Assembly (NCBI RefSeq): GCF_019649055.1
Contig: NW_026570222.1
Coordinates: 310,001 to 374,000, forward strand
Origin: Paramacrobiotus metropolitanus
Taxonomy: Eukaryota > Tardigrada > Eutardigrada > Parachela > Macrobiotidae
Direction: 5' to 3'
DNA length: 64,000 nucleotides
Position numbers and translations under genes: made by a program. Below, one piece after another: positions 1-19,418 of this stretch. The first letter of the stretch is position 1. Each line of letters starts with the position of its first letter. Below the pieces are notes generated by a model. That model searched no databases. It was not told where the DNA came from and saw only the letters and a list, made by a program, of their open reading frames with translations.

Positions 1-2562
1 TCTCCGCAACAAACAAATTACAAAGTTTGCTTTTACTTTCTACTAATATTAACATAAACGAAGTGTGCAACTTTGATACGCAAGCGAGCAAAGTGCAATT
101 AAACGTGTCTATTGTTAAATTGTTTTCTTAGTTTTTTTAAAATTAAATTTAATCATTTTGAATATGTTCTGTAACACCCATCAAGAAAAGATGCATACTT
201 TAACTCTGTACTGGTCGACTGAATCTGTCTTGTCCTTCTGATGCTTTCGTTTAAGTGGGGTATATTTATCGAAAAGAGTTCCTGGGATAAGTGGGTATGC
301 AAATCAACAAGGCCTAACTGATTTCAGTTCTAAAACACCTGCAATTTCACTTCAAATAAAGGATGTAAAGTACAGTGAATTTAATTACTACATAAGCAGT
401 AGAATATAACGCAGATTTGAACATCGGGCAACTGAATTGCGCAAATTATTTCTTCGTTTGTTGCCGCTGTGATAGAAAGCAAACTCACTCACGAAACGGG
501 AGCGTTAGACAAAATCCGCTTATAATTTAACTAACCTTTTAAACCACTGAACAGTGGCTCTACATAAAGTCTGCTTTAAATCAAGCTTAAACTCGATATG
601 TAGAACGCTAGCGTGAAAGTTAAAGTTGTAGCGAAAACTGTGTTTGCGTTCGAGCAAAAAATATTCCACCGAAACGTATCAATAAAATTTCTTACTGTAA
701 TTAGAGAATCTGCGGCCGTGGGGTACATATAAGCCTAAGGCTATGACACAGGGAGCTTATTTTGGGAAGGGCGCAATCTCGGAAGGTGTCATTGTTTCTT
801 GAACGATATGTTTTGGGAAAGACACCGTAGTTTATAAGACTGCGCATTCTGTTCTAGCAAACGCGAACATAATAGTTGCCGGAACCTGCAACCGCTTAAT
901 CGTGCCAGCAATATTGTCAACATATATTTAGTTACGTAGAAATTCTGCAAAAGAATGTTCATTGTTTGCTCACAACTGCAACAACTTTTGTGAGGCAATT
1001 TGCAGCATTCTTATCATCCTGCAAGGTTTTATATTTATAAAGGTCTCCCTAGGGCGTAATTTCGAGAGGAGGTGTTATTATTCAAACAGGCTAGGTGAGG
1101 TGCGCTTGATGCAGTGGGGCTCTTATTTCCGGGAGCCAAAAAATGCCATAATTAATGTATTTATATGGAAGGTTTTCTTCTTGTAATGTTTTAACCATCT
1201 ATTTTACAGTTATAAGTTTATTGAAGGGTATCAGGTACTTTACACGCTATCCACCAACCAGTGAAAGCAAAATGTTGCGCAAGAAATATGCTTTCCGTAA
1301 GCGTTCTATGACCTGTCATTGTAACCGTAAATTTTTGACGAGAGAAAACGTTACGCTTACGGTAATTTGCTTAGCACAGCGGTAAAACATTACATAACAG
1401 TATCGTATCCTTTTATGGTTTCTTGAGCCCATTGCGTTAGCAAGCATTCGGAAACGTTAAAAGAATAATGTCCCAGCAGCAACCGGTTCAATGTGCTGTA
1501 ATTTGCTACTATAGCGGTGATCTGGTACGGGAACTGCAGTTTTTTATGGGATAAGTCTGCAGATTTTGGCAGAAACGATATGTGGGTAGGCGTTAGTGCG
1601 AATCCCTTACGGTAACCTTAGACTTCCATGGTAGCGGTGACTGAGACCGTGGTTCATTATGCTGAGGAAGCCCGTAACAGTTACCATCGCTCGTTACAGC
1701 AACTAAAGCCAGTTTCGAAAATAACAAAAATCAATCTACCGCACTGCAGATCGGTGCGATAGCTGTTATTCCCACGGTAATTTCGAATTATTACGTTAAA
1801 GTACGCAAATTTTGAGTTTGATTTTGTCCAGTTTTGCCCCCAGTTATATGCGTGTTATCTTACTGTGTGCGTGAGACGACTTTGTACCGTTGCCGAAGGC
1901 ATTAAATTCATTATTATCAAACAACAAACGTCCCTGTAACGCAAATCCGTAACCTTAGTCAAGGCTAAACTTATTAGTGGTGGCCCATTACAACGAACCG
2001 CTGTGTTAACTACAACCGATTAAAGTAACGTCAGCCAGCTGCATTTGCGATAACCTCTTGCAGTTCGGGTGAGTCGAAGTAAAGCAGTTACGATTTTGCT
2101 TTCATTGTTATAGCTAACAGTCACAATAACGCAAACTTAAGCCAGTTAAGGCAAGAAGCAGTGAAACACGGATAAATGCATTAAATGCAATAACTGCAGC
2201 TTTGTACGCTCACGTTATCTGTTGAGGTAACGTGATATCCCTCATGGTAAATAAATTGTAGCTTAAAGTTGGAGCATCGCCATCGTGTCACAGTACCCGC
2301 GGCTCGTTACGACAACATTGCGTTACGCCTTAACGTGATATTATGGTCTGTAGTCGCCTGCATTAAGAGAAACGTCATGTTAAACGTTATCTCATAATAT
2401 GCTAAAAGTAGCCCATCTTATTCAGAAATGACGCTGATTACTGCAACACTAACGTGCACACCAAAAATCAAGAGGTATAGTTTGCTGTGTCAGCACATAA
2501 GATTGAGAAATTTAAGCTCCGTAGAATCGCGGTTGTGTGGTTTCAGGAACTGTAAAGTCGCT
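1..2562. other. Gene-free stretch, GTTAC/GTAAC-rich
   Basis: I see no credible coding exon here: open frames are short (under 80 codons), unsupported by splice-linked homology, and on mixed strands. From about 1280 to 2400 the sequence is visibly crowded with the pentamer GTTAC or its complement GTAAC, often as CGTTAC or CGTAAC. No clear tandem period was found, so it may be an old degenerated repeat or simply compositional bias. Confidence 0.5.
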
Positions 2563-2760
2563 AAAGGTCACTCGGCGACCCAAAGGTCAGGGTCGCCGTG
2601 TCTTAGAACCGCAGTTTCGGGGTGTCGGGAACTTAAAGGTCACAAAGGTTATCAAAGGTCACACGGCGACCCAAAGGTCAGGGTCGCCGTGTCTTAGAAC
2701 CGCAGTTTCGGGGTGTGAACCTGAAGGAACCTGAAGGTCAAGCTCGCCGTGTCTTAAAAC
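2563..2760. repeat. Tandem repeat of about 90 bp (2.3 copies) with AGGTCA half-sites
   Basis: Copies begin at about 2563, 2654 and (partial) 2734. Each full copy carries AAAGGTCA, then CGGCGACCC, a second AAAGGTCA and GGGTCGCCG, followed by a shared tail including GTGTCTTAGAACCGCAG. The two 9-nt arms CGGCGACCC and GGGTCGCCG are perfect reverse complements around an AAAGGTCA loop, so each copy can form a hairpin. Six AGGTCA hexamers occur in about 180 bp; AGGTCA is the known half-site of many nuclear receptors. Whether this is a regulatory element or a small satellite cannot be told from sequence alone. Confidence 0.75.
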
Positions 2761-2827
2761 CTCAAAGTGCTTATATTGAAAAAAACGCGGGCTCGCTTCG
2801 CTCGCCCGCTCGATTAGGAGTAATGCT

Positions 2828-3150
2828 GGATTCATACTTTTCTGTTTTCTCCAAAACAGTCGAAAAAGTTGAAACAGATGAAAAAGTATAAGAATAAGGA
2901 AAACAAATTTCTGTGGGCATTCTCACAGAAAGTATGAACATGCTACATATTTTCGAAACCTATTAATTCGGCATAAATATTTCGTGGTTGAAAACGGGGC
3001 GGAGAATTAGGAAAAATGATTTTTGAAGTATGAGAGAAACTGAAAATACCGCACTTGCGCACTTTGACGAAAGCAGAAAAAATGTGTACGCAGTCAACAC
3101 AAAAAATTGTTTTCAAATGTTTTCTCCGGAAAACAGAAAAGTATGAATCC
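2828..3150. mobile_element. MITE-like element with inverted terminal repeats
   Basis: The left end (2828-2849) reads GGATTCATACTTTTCTGTTT then TC. The right end (3129-3150) is the exact reverse complement of those 22 nt. The roughly 323-bp interior has no open frame and repeats shorter pieces of the end sequence (an ACAGAAAGTATGAAC-like string near 2925). The outer flanks, GGAGTAATGCT on the left and the reverse complement of TGTTACCC on the right, are loosely similar, so the true ends may lie a few bases outside. No convincing target-site duplication was found, so the superfamily is unassigned. Confidence 0.7.
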
Positions 3151-5401
3151 TGTTACCCTGTATAAGGTATAAGTAGAAACTTCATGTCAGCGTGCATTAC
3201 TCGTTCTTAAGGTTGATTATGTGCCTACATTTAATTCAGCGCAGTGTTTTTTACGCTACATATTTTTGTATTTTATTATGACGACAGCGAAAACGAAATC
3301 GTCCATGTCGTAGGACGAGGCAAGAGAAGTAAAATCAAAGAAATCCCCTCAACGTGCTGTAACATAATGTTATGGCTCGCTCACGTGCTCACATCAGGAA
3401 ACTTTGTGATGCGTTAAACATGCATGCTGAACAGAACTTTATTTTAATCTATTTATTTTGACATATTTTGATTGTTCCATCACGTGCATATTATGACTTT
3501 TTAAGTTTTTAGGTTGTAGAATTTTTGAAAAGACGGGTGAAGCGCGTTCGAGTTCGTTTTTGAAACAGCGCTTCAGCATTGCCGTTGTTCGTGGTAATGC
3601 GGCGGCAGTTTTGGGCACTTTGCCGCGTGTTAAACAGTTCAATTAAACGCTAATGATGGTATTGGATGTTTTGGTAGTACCTGATTTTGTAGCAGTAGTG
3701 TCTGGTTAATATTGTCATAATTATGAATCGAAATAAAGAAGAGAAAATGATGACCGCCCGATCCAGGGCTTACACAACTCGCACACGTCCTGAATTAATC
3801 ATCAGACTACCTACGTCTGACCTTTGCTCAAGCCTTTTTTTCAATATCCATACATTTTTAAAGATTGTTGAGCGTGGTAGCAAATCCACGCTCAAGAATC
3901 TGAAGTAGAAAGTACTGCTGCAAAATGAAAGGGATTGTGATTTTTTGTCGGCAAGTGATGAAGGACAGTAAAAAGTAATTAAATAAAAAATGGTTTGCGG
4001 CACTTTGCGCGCGCTTAGTATAACTGTATAAGCGATACACCCAAAGATCCAAGTACATCGGACGTTTCTTCGCATCGGCAGTGCTGCGCAAGACGAATGG
4101 CAGAAATCTATCTAGAAACATTCGAATAAGAGCTTTAATTACCGCCTACGTTAACGTACGAAGGGCGTCTCACAAAAAATTTACCTTGTACTTTAACGTT
4201 GAATAATATTTTTTAAAACGTGTTATTAGTAACCGCAGTCGTGGCTCCGGGGTTTCGAAGAATTGTAAGTTTCGGTTGTACTTTGACTTTTGCGACCAAG
4301 TTCTGCGAAAGATGCAAATAGTGAGCCAAATATTGCGATCAAAATTAGAAAAATATGTAAAATTATAGTGGTAAAATGCCGCGCTCGAAATCGGAAAATC
4401 ATAGATATCCACGTGAAGTACTCAAGAAATGCTACTTTACATATATAGGATTACAGTACTCATTGCAATTCATAAGGTCCGAAAATTCTTAACTTTCAAG
4501 TTAGCTCACCGGAAGTGATTGTGATTGTGTACCGGTAGTACAGACATTAAAGTTATTACGGTACTGTATTTTTAAAACTTAACGCGAAGCCTATCTTACA
4601 TCACAATTTCGCAACCATGCGAATTAAAAAAAGTTCCTAAATCATATGCATATTGGTATAATACAAGTACGAAGAGATATCAAACAAGTCCTAAACCTTC
4701 TGAAAGCCTGTGCATCATGTGCATGTAGTAGATCTACACTGTTTAAGGTCGCAACGCACGAGTTCATCATACTGTGTCAGAAGGCAATGCCACACGACGC
4801 ACTTTACGTAGCACTTAGGTAGAACAAAAGCTGACTACCAAATCAGATTCATATGTAAATTAACAGGTGAGAGAAATCTCGTTATTCATCGAGTAAACAT
4901 GTACCTTTTGTGTATAGGGGTATCCTTACTGAATTGCAAATGTTTGGTGATGACATTTAGTTATCTACATTGTTCGCTAAAGGGATAATGCTACTTAAAA
5001 AGTCAGTGACACATTCTATCCAAACATTGCCGACAAGTTTCCTATGCGATCAACATGCCGATCTGTCCGATGTTGATTTTCTCGTTAACCACAAAAAAGT
5101 ACAAAGCCGAACAGTATTGTTAAATACGCTATATTATTATAGCAATGTTTCGACCCTTTCGCGAATGTATCAGTATTTATGGACACCATATATGCATGAT
5201 ATTATAATATACTTGTAGATGTGTATTATATGTGTATTAAATATTATGCAGTTTTTACCCATGCACAATTAAAAAGTATGCACTTTGTATCTCTAGTATG
5301 CCTTTAATAGCAATAGCACGTCGATGTAACCTGTATGCAGGCCTCGATTAAAATTGTGAAATTGGAGATTCTTGGTACAATTTGGTTGATGTCTGAGTAT
5401 A

Positions 5402-5420
5402 TTGTATAATAATTATACAA
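5402..5420. repeat. Perfect short palindrome
   Basis: Arms TTGTATAAT and ATTATACAA are exact reverse complements separated by one A. It lies about 530 bp beyond the single-minded stop codon. Short AT-only palindromes arise easily by chance in AT-rich DNA. Confidence 0.6.
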
Positions 5421-5607
5421 TAATTATTATTTTGGCAAGTATGCAATTGTCATTCATTTGCATGCAGTTGTACTGCATTCACAAACCCATGGAACGGCAA
5501 AGCTATAAGTACTTAGTGCGTATTCCACAATCCACCATACGTGTTATCATTGCCATACGTATTTGATTCAATTTTATCACGGATACGTACGGAAAAGAAA
5601 ATTATTT

Positions 5608-5613
5608 TTTATT
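5608..5613 (-). promoter_or_regulatory. Candidate poly(A) signal for single-minded
   Basis: AATAAA on the minus strand, about 330 nt downstream of the stop codon at 5946. This is the first canonical hexamer I noticed downstream. Use of this site is inferred, not shown. Confidence 0.4.
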
Positions 5614-5945
5614 CAGTTAGGTACATTTACTAGCATCTTTGCTTGGCACACCGGAAAAACACGTTCCTTATCAAAGCAGCAAAGACAGTTTAAAATTCGT
5701 GTAAAATAAACTCTGGAGAATTAATGAGTGTGTCGTAAAAGAATACCAAATCAGGAATTTCCAAAATACAACAACATTCACTCCTCCGCAAATACCTACA
5801 GAACGGATCCACCACATTTCGAAATTAGTGAATCCTTATGAATAACTACACAAGAGATCCTGAATCATAAGTGTACAGCACTTACGTACGACGTAACGAT
5901 CAAATTCAAGAGAAACTGCACTACACAATTGCAGTCATTAGAAGT

Positions 5946-14672
<8,727 letters not shown>

Positions 14673-17623
14673 TTGTCAGCTGGCCTGCAAAAAAATATTA
14701 AATGGTCCATGCCGTGTCAGTATTCACGCTAAGGTCATTCTAGCGGAACGTCTTGTTTTTTGGGTGCATTCTTTCGAAAGCGCAGATTTACAATACCAAT
14801 GACAAAGGTGTGCTGTTACGATGCATTGCACCAAACGATAACGGTACGTAAACTGTTGTAAAAAGTACTTCAACAAGTTTCAGCTAATTATAAAACTGTC
14901 AGATTTTATTGCACGTTATTGTTTTAAGTAATGCCTCACTTTGATCTTCACGCCAACATTATTACCGTACAGTAGTGCCTCATAATGATTAAAATAAAGC
15001 AACCAAGATGGTGATGATGAACAACACCACAGAGATGTTGCGTATATCACCCAATAAACAAACAAGGTTATTTCAGTCTTGCTCGAGACTGTTTAGAAGT
15101 CCGCTTTTCATTGCACTAGTGAGCAGTAATGAGAGATAACAAAAACAAAATCGGAGATATTTGTTGCTGCTTGCTAGGTATTTAGCGACTACTGTCTGCG
15201 TTAATTTTCTGCGTAATAATTCGCAACGGACTGCTTCAGTGCTTCGTTAATTAAAGAATGAAGTACTTAGTACAAGTTTGCAGCTGTAAATCAGTGCGGG
15301 TGTAACTGATACAGTGTGAACTGAAGTGGTTTATTGACAGCGTACGGCCGAGAAAACACGCACTTATCATTTATGAAACCTGAAAACGATTCAACTATAA
15401 AGATGCTTTATTTTTATAGAAGCAAATAATTAACTACACTTAACAGGTGTAAACATGAGCGCCAATCTGCGCGATAGCAAAAATTTTTATATGCCGCAGC
15501 GAAAGCTAGGTCCGAAACGCTTCCTAAAAACGCAGCTTTTACATACTGTGCATACCTTACGTGAGTTACGTCCATAATTTACAATCGGCTTCTGTCGTTA
15601 GAAGCTCTTTAACACTATAATCGGAGCTCTTTAACATTACAATACTTACAACTTATCGTTTAACTCTACCTGCTTTAATACATAAGGCATTTACGATGAT
15701 GCAGCTCACTACCGGATGCGAAGTGTGTGTTGTCCTTCCAGGCAGGGTGACAATTATGAGCCGAAAGAAATTACGGAACTCGTCAGCACTATTGTTTGCG
15801 CCTTTAAAATTAAATCCAAAATTCCCAGTCAAAAATAGAGCAAAGAGGCGATTGACAATAACTGCGCCAGCCCTTTGGCGACAGGGTCAACAGATTATAC
15901 ATAGCAACAAGTGACGGACACGAAACACTTGCAACTTTTAACAAACATTTTACTGGGGAGAAATATAATAATAATAACGGTTCAGATGTCTTCACTTCAC
16001 AATAAACGTTCACCTCATTTTCAAATAATGCTATGTATGAATATCATCTCAAAGCATAGAGGAATATGAAAGCAGCCACTGCACACCCTGAAGACAGCAA
16101 CTTTTCCACACCGAAACCCTGTCGTCATCGATCGTCTAACCAATGAGAGCGCTCGATCGTTAGCCATTACGGTATTACTGTACCTCAATTTTAGCAAACA
16201 CACAATTCTCGTACGGTATCGTATTTACGTTCTCTTTTAAACTTACTTATTTCCAGACCCGGACCAGACGTAATTTTTATCCTTCTAACAGTTTTCTTTG
16301 TCGTGTTTTCAGGGTTCAGTTTAATTTATGATTATGCAGAATAAATTTGGAAATTTACTTTTTATACTGTTGGGAAGAATGCTATTAAACGTCAGCGCTA
16401 GCCGGTGCACCGCAGTCTGCACTGCGCTGTGGACTTCCTAGTTTCGGCGACATAATTATAGCATGCTGTAGTTGCTATATCAAAACTATGCATCTCTATA
16501 TTAAAATACTGTACGTACTATCTTCGTCCAACCGGCGCTTTTACCTCGCAAGAAAGTTATGCAAAACAAAAAAGCGGCTGAGTGAGGGCTTTATGGCTTG
16601 TATCGTTGTTAACAAAATGTTCTGTACCCAGTTTTTGATAAGTAAACAAACAGCGATGTTTCAAATAAAAAATAAGCTAGATTTGAATAACTTCTGTTTA
16701 TTATTTACCTATATGAATATAGGCTAGATACATTATACATACAAGTAAAAAACAATAAAAACAGGGAGAAAATTAAGGAATATAACAATTAAGTACTTAC
16801 AGTTGTTAGTAATATTAGGTACTGTATTCGGAAAACATGTAGTCTTGCTATTCTGGGGATTTCAATACTGTACTGAACTGACTGTTGTCTTCAGGAAATT
16901 AATTCACATTGATAATTGATTGTATCATGCCAGTATCGTCAATGCTGCGACAAAACAATAAAATTGCTGTATATAAATTACACATGAACAATGGAATCGG
17001 TCTCTAAATTATACAGCTTTTAGCTAGGTTGTCACATTTTTGTGTGTTCGACATCAATACCGGCAGAAAATTAAAAAGCTTTGTTTAAAATCTGAATATT
17101 AGGTTTAATGTAATTCCTAGCAATTATGTATGCGCTTAACAATAAGTTCTATACAGTGTACAACATTCTATATATCGTGCCGATTGAAACTATGTATTAA
17201 AATCGTAGCATCGTAACCAGTCTGTCTTATTTGTGGACGAGTAGTGAGTAGCCAGCAATCTCTTAATTTTTGCTTTAGAATGGATATTTTCAACAATAAA
17301 CAACGGTGGCTGATCTTGAAACATGTTTGAAGTATCAAAAACTGCTAAACCACTGGAAATTACAGCAAAACGATGAAATGTTGATTGCACAAGGAAATTC
17401 GATATAACACCTAAACAATATTTCCACTTGACATTCAGTTAATATGGCAAAAGGCTTAATATGCCCACAAAATTTCAGGTGTCAAATCTATACTTCTATT
17501 GTACGAATCCGAGGTGTGCAAGCCGCTCGAGATCTGGTACTGCAGTTTGCGTGTGCAACTGCAATATTCACCAGTCACTAGTCAGTATACAAGAAATTTC
17601 ACAAAATATGATAATTATAGATA

Positions 17624-17655
17624 ATTTTATCTTGAAGAATTCTTCAGGATAAAAT
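17624..17655. repeat. 32-bp near-perfect palindrome
   Basis: The left arm ATTTTATCTTGAAGAA and the right arm TTCTTCAGGATAAAAT match as reverse complements at 15 of 16 positions, with no spacer and a GAATTC centre. It would extrude as a cruciform or form an RNA hairpin. It lies immediately left of a second inverted-repeat structure. Confidence 0.75.
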
Positions 17656-17687
17656 ATTGGAATTGGTTACCCCCTGCACCCCTTTTG

Positions 17688-17862
17688 ACTATTGTCACCC
17701 CCCTTTTAAAAATTAAAGTCAATACCCACAGTTTCGGCTTTTTTGCACTCGCATTCCCGCCGGAAATAATAAGCGAAAAAATCCTGAAGATGCTAAATTA
17801 TAAGTTCAGAAAACTAGACCGGAAAATTATAAACAACAGATTAAAAGGGGGTGTCGATAGTA
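17688..17862. mobile_element. Possible small MITE with imperfect inverted ends
   Basis: The left end ACTATTGTCACCCCCCTTTT and the right end (17841-17862, TTAAAAGGGGGTGTCGATAG plus TA) are reverse complements apart from one gap and two mismatches. If the element proper starts at TTGTCACC, it is bounded by TA dinucleotides, as expected for Tc1/mariner-type insertion. The interior is about 130 bp and non-coding. The assignment is tentative. Confidence 0.45.
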
Positions 17863-18213
17863 CGTGCGCGAATATATAGCCTATAGCCAGTTTTAATTTA
17901 GATGATTTCTTACCCGAAATAATTGTTGTTTATATATATGGAGTTCATTTTTCAATGTTCACTATATCACATGTGTTTTTAATCACCATTACTCGTAGAA
18001 AACGTCGCCAAAAAAGATGGATTCAAACAATCATTGCACTTCCTGAACTTCCTTCATCATCAAAAGTTTAAAGAATACAGTTCCGGTATGTACGTATTGT
18101 ACGTCCAAGTTGAAGTACAGTACTAATGTTTGAAGACAGACATTTATCATATAACTATAACTGTAAATTTATAATTATGTAACACGCACCTATTATTATG
18201 CATCTATTGGAGA

Positions 18214-18242
18214 GTAGGCAGTGGGCACTGCCCAGTGCCTAC
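18214..18242. repeat. 29-bp hairpin
   Basis: Arms GTAGGCAGTGGGCA and TGCCCAGTGCCTAC pair at 13 of 14 positions around a single C. The arms are GC-rich in AT-rich surroundings. A one-base loop means it is more likely a DNA palindrome than a typical microRNA precursor. Confidence 0.7.
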
Positions 18243-18599
18243 ACGAATACTCAGTTTTGACAATAAAAATTTTCATCATCAGTAGTACGTACGTTAATGT
18301 TTAAAGCGACACCCATCAAGCACATATATAGTGCGGAGTTAACCCTTCTGCCTCGAGTGATGTCGTTCACCCACATGCATGGTGTGCCACTGCAGCATCT
18401 CTGGTTCCATCCTACCGTGGAAAAGCAAGATTGGGAATTATTTTATTGAGCATTTATTTTTGTTACCAAGATCAATTTTGGAACTTTGTTTTCGTGCGTT
18501 TCTCAAGTTACTTACTTGTCGACTTGGTTTAAAGTAGGTACGGATTTAAAGGTTGAAACTGTTAGTAAGTAAAAAGTATTTAGTTCATCGAGTTCTCTG

Positions 18600-18754
18600 T
18601 TATCCGTGATCGAATTTTATCAAGCAGTGAGCAGTCATCCTCTCGTTGTTCGCTCGTCGAATTATTCAGTGTTCTTCGATTAGGGACTCAGCCACAAAGG
18701 CATCGTTTTCACGACGTTTTGCCAAACCTGGTGAACGAATTTGGCGGAGGACAG
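18600..18754 (+). other. Possible 5' UTR exon of nonA
   Basis: The segment ends in a good donor (GGACAG then GTATTA at 18755). A matching acceptor (GCGAACAG) ends at 19365, 53 nt upstream of the nonA start codon. A TCAGT initiator-like string lies at 18666. The left boundary is a guess; a transcript read would be needed to confirm it. Confidence 0.35.
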
Positions 18755-19418
18755 GTATTATTTGTTTTTGTTTATCAGTTTATGCCTTTATGGATTGAAT
18801 TTGTACATAGTATGTAATGGGCTGTTTGAAGGAGCTAGGATTTGATAGGGCCGTTAATCTTTATGTGTCCGTGTCGCCTCAGTCTGACGCGTGTGAGTGT
18901 CAGTCAGCACTAACTCTAATAAGACTATAAGAGTAACCAGTCATTCAGCATTTAAATTACCAAATTATATTACTTAATTTTATGATAAAAATATTCGTAG
19001 TTATTAATGCGGGTTTTTGTATTGTAATTTGCTTTTTCCGATTAGAAATTTGTTTGAAGTCAATGAAGGGGATCGTTTTTCACATAAATTTCCTAACTGT
19101 ACAGTCTTTACTTTTCGCGTATGATATCTTTGATCTTGGTTCTTTTGATTTTTATCTTTAATTAATTTTTCTTTATAAATTTTATTTGTTATAAAGTATT
19201 TGGTGTACCTATTTATTAATTTATATGTCTAAAGCTAATTAACAGTAAGTAACAAGTTGTAGTAGGTTAAGGTACCTTTAGATTTGTATACCGTAGCCCG
19301 TGAAAAAATTGACGTAAGAGACTGGATGTCGAACAGGATCGTAGGTCTTTTGCTGCTGCGAACAGCGAACTAAACCTGAGGAATCCATTCAGTCCCTGTC
19401 AGACTTAACAGCGCTGAA

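Larger units (their letters stand above)
3151..5945. other. Intergenic, no gene seen; 3' flank of single-minded
   Basis: Only short unsupported frames occur on both strands. The part next to 5945 is expected to hold the 3' untranslated region of the minus-strand single-minded gene. The sequence is AT-rich with a few short palindromes. Confidence 0.5.
14673..18599. other. Intergenic between divergent sim and nonA
   Basis: No coding exon recognised. The region separates the minus-strand sim start from the plus-strand nonA gene and would contain both promoters. It includes a 32-bp near-perfect palindrome, a small element with inverted ends and a 29-bp hairpin, listed separately. Confidence 0.5.
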
